A stretch of DNA of 64,000 bases from Magicicada septendecula (Eukaryota; Arthropoda; Insecta; Hemiptera; Cicadidae): the NCBI GenBank assembly GCA_034769895.1, contig CM068370.1:46180344-46244343 (forward strand), in the 5' to 3' direction. Below the pieces are notes generated by a model. It had not been told where the DNA came from and ran no database searches. It saw only the letters and a program-made list of their open reading frames with translations. The position numbers and the translations under genes are program-made. Shown here piece after piece: positions 1 to 11,610 of this stretch (position 1 is its first letter; every line of letters starts with the position of its first letter).

Positions 1-1262
1 CACTGTGATGTTTGCTTCGTATAAATTGGTCAATAATAGATCTAAATGTGTGAGGTGTTCCTCCAGACTGTTAGATAGACATAGGCAGTCGTCTACATAT
101 ATTATCGTAAATTTCTTGACTGCATCTGACAACACAGTATCCAATCCTCTCGTCAGGCTGGCCAGACTTGTCTTTAATCCAAACGGTGTGACTGTGAAGC
201 GGTAGGTCTTTCCTTTATATAGAAACCCGGTGAAGTCCCTGCATTCTCGCTTAAGTGGTACCTGCCAGAAGCTGGAGCGTAGATCGATCAATGACATATA
301 TTTTACTCCTCCGCAATTAGCAATGAGCTCGTTGATTGGTTGTGCCCCTTCGAAGTCAGGTATCATCACCTTGTTTAACTTCCTGGCGTCCAAACACAAT
401 CTTACGCTCTGGTCCTTTTTTATAACTGTCACCATGGGATTGATATATTGGCTGCTCGCTCGCTCGATCACTCCGTATCTTAACATTTTCTGGATCTCCT
501 CTTCGACTTTGTCTTGATAGGCAATTGGTATAGGCCATCCCTTTTGGAAGAAGGGGGTGTTGTCTGTGATACGTAGTTCATGTTCATATCCATGAATTCG
601 GCCTGGTTCTTCTCGGAATAGATTTCTATTTTTCATTAATATTTTAGTTAATTTTTTCTTCATTTCTGTATTTATATTAGTTAACTCTTCGACAGCTTCT
701 TGAAAGTTAATAGATTCCTCATCGGCCATTTCTTTATCCAAAGCGACCTGATGTATATGTACAATTTCATTAGGATCCTCTACATTTTTCTTATAATTTC
801 TATTTTTAATATGCATTACATTTTGCTGGAAATCTATACTACACTCACCTTCCTTCAACATATTTATTCCTAGTATACAGTCTTTATTCAGTCCAGGGAT
901 GATAAAAAATACTAAGTCAAATTTATAATTATCAATCTCAGCTTCTAAAAGTACTTGTGTTCGTATTAATTTTGATTTATGTCCGAATGCACCTTTTATA
1001 TTGGTATTCGATAAGTTTAATAGCTCGATTCTACCTAACTTATCTTTATTATGGTTGAACCACGTTTCGGCAATGCTGTTTAATTGACTCCCCGAATCAA
1101 TTAGTGCAGTTACTTCTACATTATTTAATTTTATTTTTATTTCCGGACATTTATTGTATGGGAAATTAGTGGTTTCTTCTTCTTCATCCATTTTATCCAA
1201 TTCTTCACGAACATCAATATAATCTAATGCTACGTCTAACTGGTTATTTATTTTTCTACTAG
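1..1262 (-). CDS. Gypsy-1 pol fragment: protease and N-terminal reverse transcriptase, cut by window edge
   Basis: Read on the minus strand this stretch is open and encodes the start of a Ty3/gypsy pol. A retroviral-type aspartic protease active site, DSGS, lies at 1087-1098. About 270 residues further the RT begins, with the DLRSSFWQVP block near 255-290 and the catalytic YVDD box at 88-99. RNase H and integrase would lie left of the window. The reading frame is -1 relative to the frame that ends at 1263, as is usual for gypsy gag/pol junctions. I see no stop in the part shown, so the RT may be functional, but the upstream gag is damaged. There is no clear ATG; expression would be by frameshift from gag. 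Family assignment is secure; clade is not. Confidence 0.85.
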
Positions 1263-2962
1263 CTAAGTATTGTTGCCGCGACAGTGGGTTGGCTGGTCGT
1301 TTTTTGTACGTGATTCTTGTGAAGGGCCAGGTTGTTGACGCTCAATTGTTACTGTGTTGACAATGGGCTGTTTTGTTCCCCTATCCTCTGTACCAAACGT
1401 TTGTTTATTGCGCCACCCAGGTCTGTGACCCTCGTGTTCAGTCTCCACTTTCATACCCTTCGTTTTATGATAGCCATTGTTAATATGTCTTCCACCGTTG
1501 TCAACCGTTGTCTGTTGTGGCTGCCGATACGATCCTCTCATTTCTCGTTGTTGTATGGTAGCAAACTCATTTAATAAGCTTTCAAATTGATCTACTTGTT
1601 GGACGCCTCTAGTTATGATGGCAACTTCTATTTCCTTACCATAGTGGCGTGCAAGTTTGCGAATTAGATGCTGGTCCGAGATTGGTGGGATCAGTTGTCT
1701 GCACTGTAGAATTTATTCTCGAGGTATTGCACCATAGTGAGTTTACCATTCGGATAATAACATCCGTACTCCAAGCTGTCCCGGATGTTTTCTTGAATTT
1801 GTTGACTCCAGAATTTCTTGGTAAACGCCTCCTCAAATTGTTCAAACGTATGTATTTGGGATTGTACGATTCTCCACCATACTGTTGCTTCACCCTCTAG
1901 ATGCCTGCTAATCCACTTAATACCTCCGCTGGGGTAATATATTTCTTTAACCTCTTTTAATTCTTTTAGAAATTCCATGGGGTAGGCGTCTCGTCCGTTG
2001 TACCGTACCTCCTTTAACTGTTCTTGGTTAGCCACAATAGTATTCTGGTTGTTTACCATTGGTCTTGACTCCAACTCTGTTAATTTTCGTTTTAATTGCT
2101 CTTGATCTTCTTTCATCTCGTCGGTGCGTCGACCCTTTTCTTCAGCTAATTTTCTTAATTGTTCTTCCATTTCTTCTTTGTTTACGGTAGAAATATTTCT
2201 GACTTCTTCTCGGACGACTTCTTTCGTTGTTTTTATTTCTCTTCTCACTTCCTGATTGATTCGATTTAAATTTTCACTTAAGTTTTTAGTAGTTTTTTGT
2301 ATTTCACACTTAAATTTTTCACTTTGTTGCTGTACCACCTCGCCAAAATTATGCTCAGTCTTATTCAATTCTTCACGCCATGTTTTATTCACTATTTGAA
2401 TATCACCAACTAATTTGTCATGCAACGTGTTCATATCGTTTTTTATCTCCTCTCTTAACTTAGTGTGCTTTACTGTAATATCCTTAATAGCTACTTCTAA
2501 TTTATTCTGATTTACTTCAACTTTTTCTTCTAATTTCTTCTGATTTACTTTAACATCTTGAATGTCTTCTCGTATCTTCTTATTGTCTTCTTGTAATTTA
2601 TTCAGACTTATTTCTAATTTATTCTGTAATTTCTTGTTATCTTCTTTCATCAATTCGTATAGCATTTGCAGCTCATTTTTTGGCTGTGGTCCTTCTGCCC
2701 TTATTTGTTCCTTCTCCATCTGTGGTACTGTCGCACTTACTTGTTCAACTTCTGCGCGTGGTCCTTCTGCCCTTATATTTTCAATATCCATTCTGATTTC
2801 TTCCTCCATCATTGCTATGACTTGAGGATCTCCCATTTGGTTATATATCTCCATCTCTTCGCTCTCTTCAGCTCTCCTTGGTGCTTGTGTTTCTTCTTCA
2901 CTGGCCATTGTCGTATAAGGTGTTTCTTTTTCCATTTTGCGTGTCTTACTTCGCGTCAACAT
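1263..2962 (-). pseudogene. Gypsy-1 gag, interrupted by one frameshift
   Basis: The frame opens with an ATG at 2962 (MLTRSKTRKMEKE) and runs 423 codons. Residues about 105-320 are a highly charged Lys/Glu-rich heptad region, probably coiled coil. They are followed by a gag capsid-type block (EGEATVWWRIVQSQ) and a segment ending LENKFYSADN at 1691. The related frame resumes at once in another register as RQLIPPISDQHLIRK and continues to 1263, where a basic, Gln/Asn-rich tail ends. Continuity of gag-like sequence across 1691-1705 points to a single-nucleotide indel rather than a natural end. No zinc knuckle is visible. Neighbour: the pol frame begins directly downstream. What I infer is a once-normal gag with one recent lesion. 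Confidence 0.8.
1299..1305 (-). promoter_or_regulatory. Candidate -1 frameshift heptamer, Gypsy-1 gag/pol
   Basis: On the minus strand the heptamer A AAA AAC lies in phase with the downstream gag frame (codons ACA AAA AAC), about 36 nt before that frame's stop at 1263. The protease frame is -1 to it. Heptamer and direction fit programmed -1 frameshifting; no strong downstream stem is obvious by eye. Confidence 0.5.
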
Positions 2963-3235
2963 ATACCGTATATATTCGAACCGTGACTAAGCAACTGTAG
3001 TTACAATTACTAGCCCTATGTTCTTAATGTCTACTCTATTTATTAATACTTTTATTTTATTTCTAATTCTCAGTTTAGTTAACTTATTTAACTCAATTCA
3101 TTCATCTGCCTTTTTGACAAATCTAAATTTAGATTATGCCACGCGAGTTGGGCGACAAATATAAAGAATTCTTACTTCGGGTGGTTAAACAAGTAATAAA
3201 TTAATAATTAAAAAATCACTTACTGCCAAAATGTT

Positions 3236-3253
3236 TCAATTTCCCGGGCGCCA
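3236..3253 (-). other. Gypsy-1 primer-binding site (candidate)
   Basis: The minus strand reads TGGCGCCCGGGAAATTGA here, 270 bp upstream of the gag ATG. The first 9 bases (TGGCGCCCG) match the start of tRNA-Lys-type binding sites; the rest diverges. Position between a presumed LTR (to the right) and gag supports it. Confidence 0.5.
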
Positions 3254-5247
3254 CCTCATATCTACTAGGATGTGGATATAAAGGATTCATTTGCCAAACA
3301 CACAACAACAATATTTTGTCTAATACTTATTTAATTAATTAAGTTGTAGCAAATTACAAATATAACACTCTGTATGGATATTTCCTTAAGTAGAATCACT
3401 TCTCTTATCTTAACAATGAGTATCTCTGAAATCACGATTAATTAACATTTAATAATTTTCTAACACTTATAATTGTAAATTATAATCTACAATTGTATTT
3501 GGCAAATTTAGATTACTGTTTAGATATGATTTTTTAAGAATTTACTAATTGACGTTTTATTTCGCTTCAGTCGAATGCAGAGCACTGAGAGGCAGTTCTC
3601 AAGGTTAATTAATTATTAGTGTGAGTTCTTTGACTTGAATGAATTGAGTTTATTGACTTAACTCTAAAGTACCATTAGTTTGAGAGCGTTGATTATTCGT
3701 AGTTCATACTCTCGGTGACATCATGTGGTCCTCTGTGTTTAGTAGTTGCTGGTCTCCGTAGTCGTTGTAGATTACGTATCCCTTCGCGGTCACTGCACCT
3801 CACGATCACTGTTTAATTATTGAAGAATTCTCGAACTGTTCACTTTTCACGGCACTCGTATTGTGTTGAATATGAGTGTCCTTAATTGATGTTGGTAAAG
3901 TTCATGTATAATGTTTTTTAAAGTAGTTGTTTAGATTGCTGATTTGATGTCTAATGTCTCTGTTGTAGAATATGCACTGAGTCTCTCTGTTGATGTGTTC
4001 TGTATTATATAAAAGCTGCTGTAATGTTTATAGTTTCTTGTGAATTATTTGTAATTGTAGAATGTCTGTTAATTGAATTTGTCTTCACTTAGTATTGTAC
4101 TGTGTATCCGTATTCTCCGACACTTTGTTTAAATTACGGTGAAGTTAATTAATTGTAAAGTCTGTTTTACATGTTGACTTCGCGTGATATTACTTTATAC
4201 TAATAGTCTGTCGAACGCGATTAACTGTTCAACTCTCTTGCTATGAGTTTAGAATTTAGTGAGAATTATAACAACGAGTTTCGTACGATTTGTCGTATTC
4301 ACTTCATTGTTCACTTTGAGAAATTGAATGTCCGCACTGAAGTAACCGTTCTCAAGACTCTAGATATGCGCACTTCTGAAATTGTGTCGAACGCTTGTAG
4401 TTGTTCACGCTTATGTAATGAATCGATGACTAAACATTGTTACCGAGTTAAGATGACTCGTGGTGATCACTTTGTAGATGAGTACTAGACTGCCGTTTTT
4501 CTGTTCTGAGATCTACCAAGTAAACTCTCCTCCCTCCTACCTCTGCTGAATCTTCCATCTGCTTGGATACTCTTATTGGTTCTTTAGCCAGTGTGACAAA
4601 TTGTATATTCGTCATTGGTTTTCGAGTATCTCTGCTTTACACGTGATTCTCTTGTCGAACTACCATTCGTCCTTATTGTTCCTACAGCCGTTTTCTCTAT
4701 TTACTAGGAATCTCATTCAAGCACTCCAGAATTCGTGAGTTTCACTTTCCCCTTGTAAATCAGGCGACATTTCTTTGTCTCTCATGGCCGTCTCCTAGTG
4801 TCCAATTTCTGTTACGCTTTGACATAGATACAATACTGGTATTGTTCAATCTGCTGCACCATTGTTTATCTTCAAGTTGCACTCTGGCTTTGTTTTGAGT
4901 CTGGAACGAATCTTCCTTTGTAATCACGACTTTCGTCAAATTTCTACGTTGCAATTGTTCTGGCATCTAATGTTGTACTGTATCGAATTGACAAACTCTT
5001 TGCTTTCAGTCTGTGTCAAAGTTTTAAAAAGGGTAGATTGGTTTATTGGGGGTTATGCCTTTCTTCACTCAGAGCAGCTGCCTGATGCGAAATACAACGT
5101 CTCACATACATCTAGTAAGTGTCACTCTTTTTGTCAAACAATTAACTTTACAGCCGTAACACATCAAAAAGGACAGTCTTACAAACTTTCCCTTCACACA
5201 CCCTCACATACTTCTTTGTCAAATATAACTGCTAGTACACATTATTT
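3254..5247. other. Non-coding; probable 5' LTR of Gypsy-1 in its left part
   Basis: AT-rich and free of credible coding sequence. If 3236-3253 is a PBS, the 5' LTR of Gypsy-1 must start at 3254 and extend right. Its outer end cannot be placed because the matching LTR is outside the window. A TATATAAAAG motif occurs near 4010. The short open frames here (for example 4243-4488) have no recognisable features. Confidence 0.4.
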
Positions 5248-6249
5248 TTAGCTATTATTTACTACTTGTACAATTTTATAAATATTTTCAAAAATAAACG
5301 TTACAAGCTGAGCAAGGGTTCTTGGTCTAGTCTGGTACACGATGCTCTTCAGATGTCCCCATAAAAAGAAGTCACAGACTGAAAGGTCTGGAGATCGGGG
5401 CGACCAAACAATGTTAGCATTCCTTGAATTATGCGATCCCCAAACAAACGTTTCACTGCTGCCATAGACTGTCTGGCAGTGTGTGAGGTGGCTCCATCCT
5501 GTTGTCAAGATTTGGAAAAGTATGGAGCTTGGAGCCAAAAATGTCTCTAGCATGTTGAGATAACGTTCAGACGTCACAGTGACAGCAGTGCCTCGTTCAT
5601 CTTCAAAAAAGTAAGGGCCTATCACCCCATGACACGACACTGCACACCATATGGTAACTTTGGTACTGTGTAATGGACGCTGGTGAAGCTAAACAGGGTT
5701 TCCTTGAGCCCAGTAACGGAAGTTCTGCTTATTCACGTATCCACTTAAGTGAAAATGGGCTTCATCGGACATCCAAAGATTTTGAATGAAGTTAGCATCT
5801 TCATTGATTTTCGCCAACAATTGTTCACAAATTTGCAGGCGCAATACACAATCATTAGGATTCAGTTGTTGCACAATCTGAAGTTTTTTATGGATGAATT
5901 GAAGTTCATAGAGTATTCTTTGAATGCTCCAACGTCCGAGCTGCAATGACGAGGCAATTTTTTGCACCAAACGACGAGGACTCCTTAAGATGGCAGTTCG
6001 CACAGCATCAATGTTTTCTGGGGTACGTACAGACAGTACACCCCCACTAGGCTTTTTCTTCAAAGCTGAACCAGTCTCTTCAAAATTACGAACCCACGTT
6101 TCGATTGGGTGTAACGAAGGAACTTGACCGCAGGGCGGGATCTGATAGTGGCGCCGAAACTCTCGTTGTGCAGCTGTCAAACTGTCACCATGTCGGTAAA
6201 ATGCCCTTACGGCGACCGCACGCTCTGCACCGCTCCACTGCTCCATCAT
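5248..6249 (-). pseudogene. Mariner/Tc1-superfamily transposase, broken
   Basis: From an ATG at 6249 the frame encodes 186 residues. The N-terminal helix-turn-helix region begins MMEQWSGAERAVAVRAFYRH and continues through SVRTPENIDAVR and the second HTH. It then reaches the first catalytic Asp in MSDEAHFHLSGYV. A TAG at 5689-5691 interrupts. The same frame continues as LHQRPLHSTKVTIWCAVSCHG, followed by the catalytic core. The second catalytic block (QQDGA...HT) is in a different register at about 5490-5520 and the register returns by about 5410, where the last block, WSPRSPDLSVCDFFLWG, supplies the third acidic residue. So there is one stop and at least two indels. Spacing of the last two blocks resembles DD34D-type elements. 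The protein is dead; TIRs were not located. Confidence 0.85.
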
Positions 6250-7445
6250 AGTAACTAAATGCCCATTACTGCTAGAAAGACAGTTTCACTTCTGCTACAT
6301 CTACAGGGCTGCCAAAATCAACTTCAAATTTTCCCGTTTCCCTGCGCCACCTTGTACTTTATATTCTTAAACAACATATGCTGAACCACCATATAACTCT
6401 GAATATATGTGGAATTATAAATGTTTGTCTCTGAATATTTTGATTCATTTAAGGAGAGGCTGCTGCTACAAAGAGATAAATATTGTTACAAAATTAATAG
6501 GTGTCTCCTTCTATCCACGCGTTCCGGCGCCCATCTATTATATGACAAGTATGTGTCCTTTAAAACTCCAAGTATGTTGATTAATAAGTTTATGAATTTT
6601 ATGAACAATAACCCCTATCCTGGATGTATGATCAGTTTATCATCTGTTTAAGGGTTTTCCGCTATCTTATCTGCTGTGTGTATTCAGAAAAATCCCGATC
6701 TTTAGGCGCCAAATTGTTTTCCATACAAAACAATTAAAAGAATTTAATTTAAACTATTAAAATTGATTCTTTAATTTTTCAATATTTTCGCTACAATCGT
6801 ATTTGCCACCGCCTGACGTTCGAATTTGAATCCCACTCCTCAGTGTCAGGATTGCCAACTTCAGTGTTCTTGTGGCAGCGCTATATACTTAACTATATAA
6901 AAAGATTAACATGCATAAAATTCTCTGAAATGAATACACAAGGTTTTATTTTACTGCAGGTAATTTTAATAGCAGTTTTGTTAATGATTCGGATTCAGAT
7001 TATATAAACATCAATGGTAATATAATAATTTGCCTTGGCGATAAAGTTTTACTGACTCAGCGGTTGGCAGGATCGTTGTAACCCAATTTTCTTTAGGCTG
7101 CTGCTAGTTGATTTTTATAAAAATGTTGGATTACAGGTTCTTGTGATTACAGAGAAAGATAACAAGATGTTTTGAATGTACAAACATTTACAATATACTT
7201 ATATCTAATTGCTGAAGTTTTTAGTTTTACAAAATTCAGTTGTGAATCTTTTAAAATTGGTTAGATTCAAGGTCTTACAAATAGGTTATAATTTTTTGTT
7301 ACTAAATAATAATAATTGTATTTAAATAAAGTGTTGTGTTGTTAAAATTCTTAAGTGAAATATAATAATTAATCAATTATTAATAATGTTCGAAAATATT
7401 GTGGTTGAAACCAAGTGAGGTGTCTTTGAAAGTGTCGTGAATTTC
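6250..7445. other. Non-coding AT-rich DNA with a PBS/LTR-like junction at 6705-6712
   Basis: No credible gene. On the minus strand the sequence AACAATT followed by TGGCGCC occurs at 6718-6705, the form of an LTR end next to a tRNA-Lys-type primer site. The same junction recurs at 57346-57359, with weak similarity in the first 100 bp of the LTR side. From about 6712 to 7449 this may be the distal part of the LTR whose proximal part lies beyond Gypsy-A at 13615-14246, but that join is inference. Confidence 0.35.
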
Positions 7446-7449
7446 AAAC

Positions 7450-8630
7450 TGTGACGATTTTAAAAAATATTTAAATCGCACAAATAAAAAATTGCTTTCA
7501 ATATAAGTAAGAGTATTATCCACCCCTTACCTATGCCTAGATTCATGCAACAATGTGCAAATTGTCCCGTACCAACACGTTAAGAACGGTGTTATTTAGC
7601 TAATAATAATAATTACTTTAATTAAATAAAATATGTACAAAATAAATAAAGAAATTCATAATTCGTAACCAAAAGGTAAAATAATGTATTACGACTTAAT
7701 TAGTAAATAATTAATATAACTTAAAAGAACGAACTATTTTCTCAGTGCGTAAAACCGCGCCAACTACTGACCCCTTGCCGCTAAACACTGCACTCACTCG
7801 CCCGATAGACACCGAGATGTAAGGATGTAGCTGCTGTGTTGTGAACATACACATAGGTGTATACCGTTAAACAATATTTAATCAAGTTTATAATGAGTTC
7901 GATTTGACCTACGTAGTATAATAATAATAATAAAAACAAAATTATAATGTAGTGTGTGAAGAAACATGCAAAGAATAAAAAAAGAAACTTAGCCGACACA
8001 TCTCTTAGCAAGCTGTAAATGGTGAGATATGTTAATTACCAGATTTTAGTGCTGATAAAATATGAACTGTAACCAAAAGTAAAATGTAAACTACCGACTC
8101 CGAAAAAAGATAACACAAACAGCAACCGGATGAACTTCTAGAACCAAAATCTAATCGTCTTGGAAGAGACTACCAGAAACAATCAACCTCATTTAACATC
8201 AAGAGGAACCGTGGATCACACCCTAGAAGAGGACTGAAGATGACCATCATGGACCCCACAGCATACACATTGTTATATTCAGGTGATATCAAAACATAAT
8301 ATTTGTAACACAAATTCACTGTAAAAAAACAAGACAACAAAAAAAAAAGAACAGTAAAGAACTTTGGATAATTTAAAGTTTAATATATAGATTTTTGTAA
8401 TCACTGTAATGAAGTAGTAATGGCATTACGATGTTTAGATTTAAATTAATTTTAAAATTTACAACCACAATTATTCTTCTAATAATTTGGTTGAAGTTGT
8501 AATAAAAACATAACAAACTCGCTACCCGGATCCGGGGTAATTAAAACAATATCTAGCTGAATGATTTTGATATAGAAAGAATAAAGAGTAAAATATACAA
8601 AATATTTAATGCAGAAATTTTTAGAATCTG
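7450..8630 (+). repeat. Gypsy-A 5' LTR, truncated
   Basis: This matches 12197-13380 almost base for base, starting TGTGACGATTTT and stopping after TTTTTAGAATCTG. About 230 bp present at the end of the 3' LTR is missing. Only scattered substitutions separate the copies, so the insertion is fairly young. Confidence 0.95.
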
Positions 8631-9485
8631 TTATTGTCGATGTTTTTATATGTGTGGTTTGCTTCAATGAGGTGGTTTGCGAAGGTAGATTCTGTAGTGG
8701 TGTGGAGTGCTTTTGTGTGTTCAATGTATCTCTGTTTGAAGCTACATCCTGTCTGGCCTATGTAGAATTTATTGCAATTTGAACAATTTAGTTTATATAC
8801 ACCGGGTAGATCGAATTTGTTTTGTGCTTTGGGCATGCGTTTTGATAGTGTGTGTTCTGTTTTGTTAGTAGTTTTGTAAGCGATTCTGTATCCTGCTTTT
8901 TTGAATTTGTGGGCAATTTTTTCTGTTTGTTTGTTGATGTATGTTAGTGTTATGAATTTGTTGTTTTCTATCTTTGTCTGTTGTTTGTTTTGTGTTTTGT
9001 GTAAGAGTTTACTGACTATTGTTCTGTCATAACCATTAGATTCTGCTAGATATTTTATCGTGTTTAGTTACCACACCACTACAGAATCTACCTTCGCAAA
9101 CCACCTCATTGAACCAAACCACACATATAAAAACATCGACAATAACACGAACATACTACACATACACACAAAAGGCCGAAAACTAGACACTCTAGAACAG
9201 TTAGAAATATACAAACACACAAAAACAAATAAAAACGACATCCTAAACGAACAGACACAATTCAAATCGCACGCATTATTCGAACACATCTCACCACACA
9301 CACACAGCTTCGATCTTTCAAAACACTATCTCGTCACCAACAACAAGACGAACAGAGCTACGACAGCCTCTGATGAAGCCTTCTATAGGTGAAAGCCGGT
9401 TTAGGCTGTAAGGTAAAACTTTACGTTTTTACTTATAAAAAACTTAGTGTTCCGAGTCGTCAATATTATAGTGATATTTAGTTAA
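8631..9485. mobile_element. Penelope-like element copy 1, two pieces in opposite orientation
   Basis: Piece one (8631-9066, minus) encodes the C-terminal part of a PLE polyprotein. It contains ESNGYDRTIVSKLLHKTQ, then the GIY-YIG endonuclease core (GVYKLNCSNC...KFYIGQTG), and breaks off after TYKNIDNN. Piece two (9068-9485, plus) restarts 25 residues earlier (HTTTESTFANHLIE), runs to the protein end (DEAFYR) and includes the hammerhead-like 3' end and tail. The 25-residue overlap proves two copies or a duplication, not a simple inversion of one molecule. Both pieces sit exactly across the gap in Gypsy-A. No RT domain is retained. Confidence 0.85.
9363..9409 (+). ncRNA. Type-I hammerhead ribozyme-like motif, PLE family A, copy 1
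   Basis: Stem I pairs ACAGCCT (9363-9369) with AGGCTGT (9403-9409), 7 perfect bp. The core CTGATGA is at 9370-9376. Stem II (9377-9390) closes with A-U and CCU/AGG around one bulged G. GAA starts at 9391. Stem III is tiny (A-U, G-U, C-G) and the cleavage triplet would be UUU, cut between 9402 and 9403. Hammerheads are established components of Penelope-like elements. Activity is inferred, not shown. Confidence 0.72.
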
Positions 9486-9489
9486 ATTT

Positions 9490-11610
9490 AAATTTGTATA
9501 TCACTATCTTGATGATATAGTAGTATACAGTGAGTCAATGGATCAACATATTGATCACCTGCGTGAAGTATTATCCAGGTTAAAGAAAGCTGGACTAACG
9601 GTAAACCCGAGTAAAGTGAATTTCGCAGTAAAACAATTCTCCTTCTTAGGTCACATAGTATCAGCCGAAGGTAAGGTTAGCATCGATCCCGAACGTACAC
9701 GCGCAATCCGAGAATTCTTACCGCCGAGAGACGCCAAAGGTATAGCTCGATTTTTAGGTATGATTAATTATTTTCATAAGTACATACCCCACTTAGCGGA
9801 TATAGCAGCCCCATTGAATGCTTTAAGAAAGAAAGGAGCGAAATTCGAGTGGACTACTCAACACCAAGAAGCGTTTGAAACACTTAAAGAAAGCATTATA
9901 TCCCCACCTGTATTACAGTTAGCAGATTTCAGTAAACCATTTGTTGTACAGACTGATAGTTCGAGTGTAGCATTAGGAGCCATAATATACCAGGAAATCA
10001 ATAATACTAGACTCCCGATCAGCTATGCATCCCGTACATTGACCGAGCAAGAAAGGAAGTTCTCAGCCTATGAACTTGAATGTTTAGCCGTAGTATTCGC
10101 CTTCGACAAATTCAAACCATTTTTGGAACATAAAGAATTTCTACTAGAAACCGACAATCAAGCTTTGTCATGGTTATTGAACCACCCAAAACAGTTAGGT
10201 CGTATCAGAAGATGGGTGTTAAGATTGAATTGTTACAAGTTCAAAGTACAACATATTCGTGGTACTCAAAATGTAGTAGCCGATACTCTATCCCGCATGT
10301 TCCACCTACCCAATACTAGATCTGGCGAAGAAAATGTTGAAACCACTACCGTTAATACGCTAATTACTAACTTTCCCCTTGCATTTAAGGATATCGCATA
10401 CCACCAACAACAAGATCCGAAATTGTGCAAAATAATAGAACAAATAGAAAAAGGAAATTATTCTGACAAATATACCTTGAGTAAACGAGTACTTTGTTTT
10501 AAAAAGGCAAACGGAAGATTACTGAGAATAATCGCCCCGGAAATCATCAAACCTATGCTAATGGAATACTACCATTCATCGACCATTGGAGCTCATATGG
10601 GAATTAGGAAAACTATACATCGTATTCGCAAGGAATATCATTGGGAAAATATGAACAGTGAAATAAAAAAGTTCGTGAAAGAATGCGAAATCTGTGCCCC
10701 GAGCAAGCCAGCAAGAATCAGTCAAGTAGGAAAATTAATCTCCGAAATACCCACAACTCCCTTCTCGAAGATATACATAGAATATTCTGGACCTTATCCC
10801 CGTTCTAAATCCGGAAATACCATGCTATTAATTTGTGTAGACTCCTTCACTAAATTCGTGTGGATGTATCCTATGAGATGTGCATTAGCACCTACGACAA
10901 TAAAAATTCTACAAGAAAAACTATTTAAAGATTATGGTACACCTTTAAACCTAATATCTGACAATGGACCTCAATTTAAATTGAAAGAATTTAACGACAT
11001 GTGTTTTAAATTAGGGATAAATCAATACAGACCACAAGGAAATCTAGCAAAAAGATACTTGCGTAACTTAAAATCAGCTCTAATATCTTATCACGCTAAA
11101 GACCAGACAACCTGGGATCAAAATGTATTGTGGATACAATTTGCGTTCAACTCAGCGTATCATGAAGGCCATAAATCAACACCATTTGATTTACTGTACA
11201 AATATAAACCCAACCACCCTTTAACCACGAAATGGAAAATCCATGAGTTATTACCCCGTGACATGAATACGAATAACATAAGAAAAATATGGAACGAAGC
11301 TCGTGCAAATTTGAGAGCGAATTTACAAAAATCACGAAAATACTATGAGCGGAATAATAGGCAAATAGAATATAAGGTAGGTGATTTAGTAATGTATAAA
11401 ATGCATCCAATGAGTAAAGCCGTTGATAGGACCACTGCGAAACTATCATACCGATGGTGTGGCCCCTACAAAATTCATAAGTTCATCACCCCCGTTACTG
11501 TAGCTCTATATGAACCCAATACAGAAAATTACGTTCGCAGAAGCCGTCTGTCTCAAATAAAAAAATGTTTTTCGTTTCAAAATACAGAAGCACGACTACG
11601 AGAAAGATAG
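9490..11610 (+). pseudogene. Gypsy-A pol remnant: RT C-terminus, RNase H, integrase
   Basis: The open frame starts in the RT active site (YLDD, about 9501-9512) and runs to 11610. It covers the RT thumb (SFLGHIVSAEG), RNase H (acidic residues in VQTDSSSVALG, YELECLAVV, LLETDNQAL and ADTLSRM) and integrase. The integrase zinc domain (GAHMGIRKTIH...ECEIC) is present. In the catalytic core the first Asp is Glu (codon 10780-10782, IYIEYSGP), the second is intact (SDNGPQF) and the catalytic Glu is Lys (codon 11050-11052, NLAKRYLRN). Gypsy-D at the right end has the expected residues at both places and is clearly related. The frame is open but the integrase should be inactive and the protein lacks its N-terminal half. 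Confidence 0.88.

Noticed and set aside
4243..4488. 81-residue frame
   Set aside because: No domain or compositional signal; lies in probable LTR DNA.
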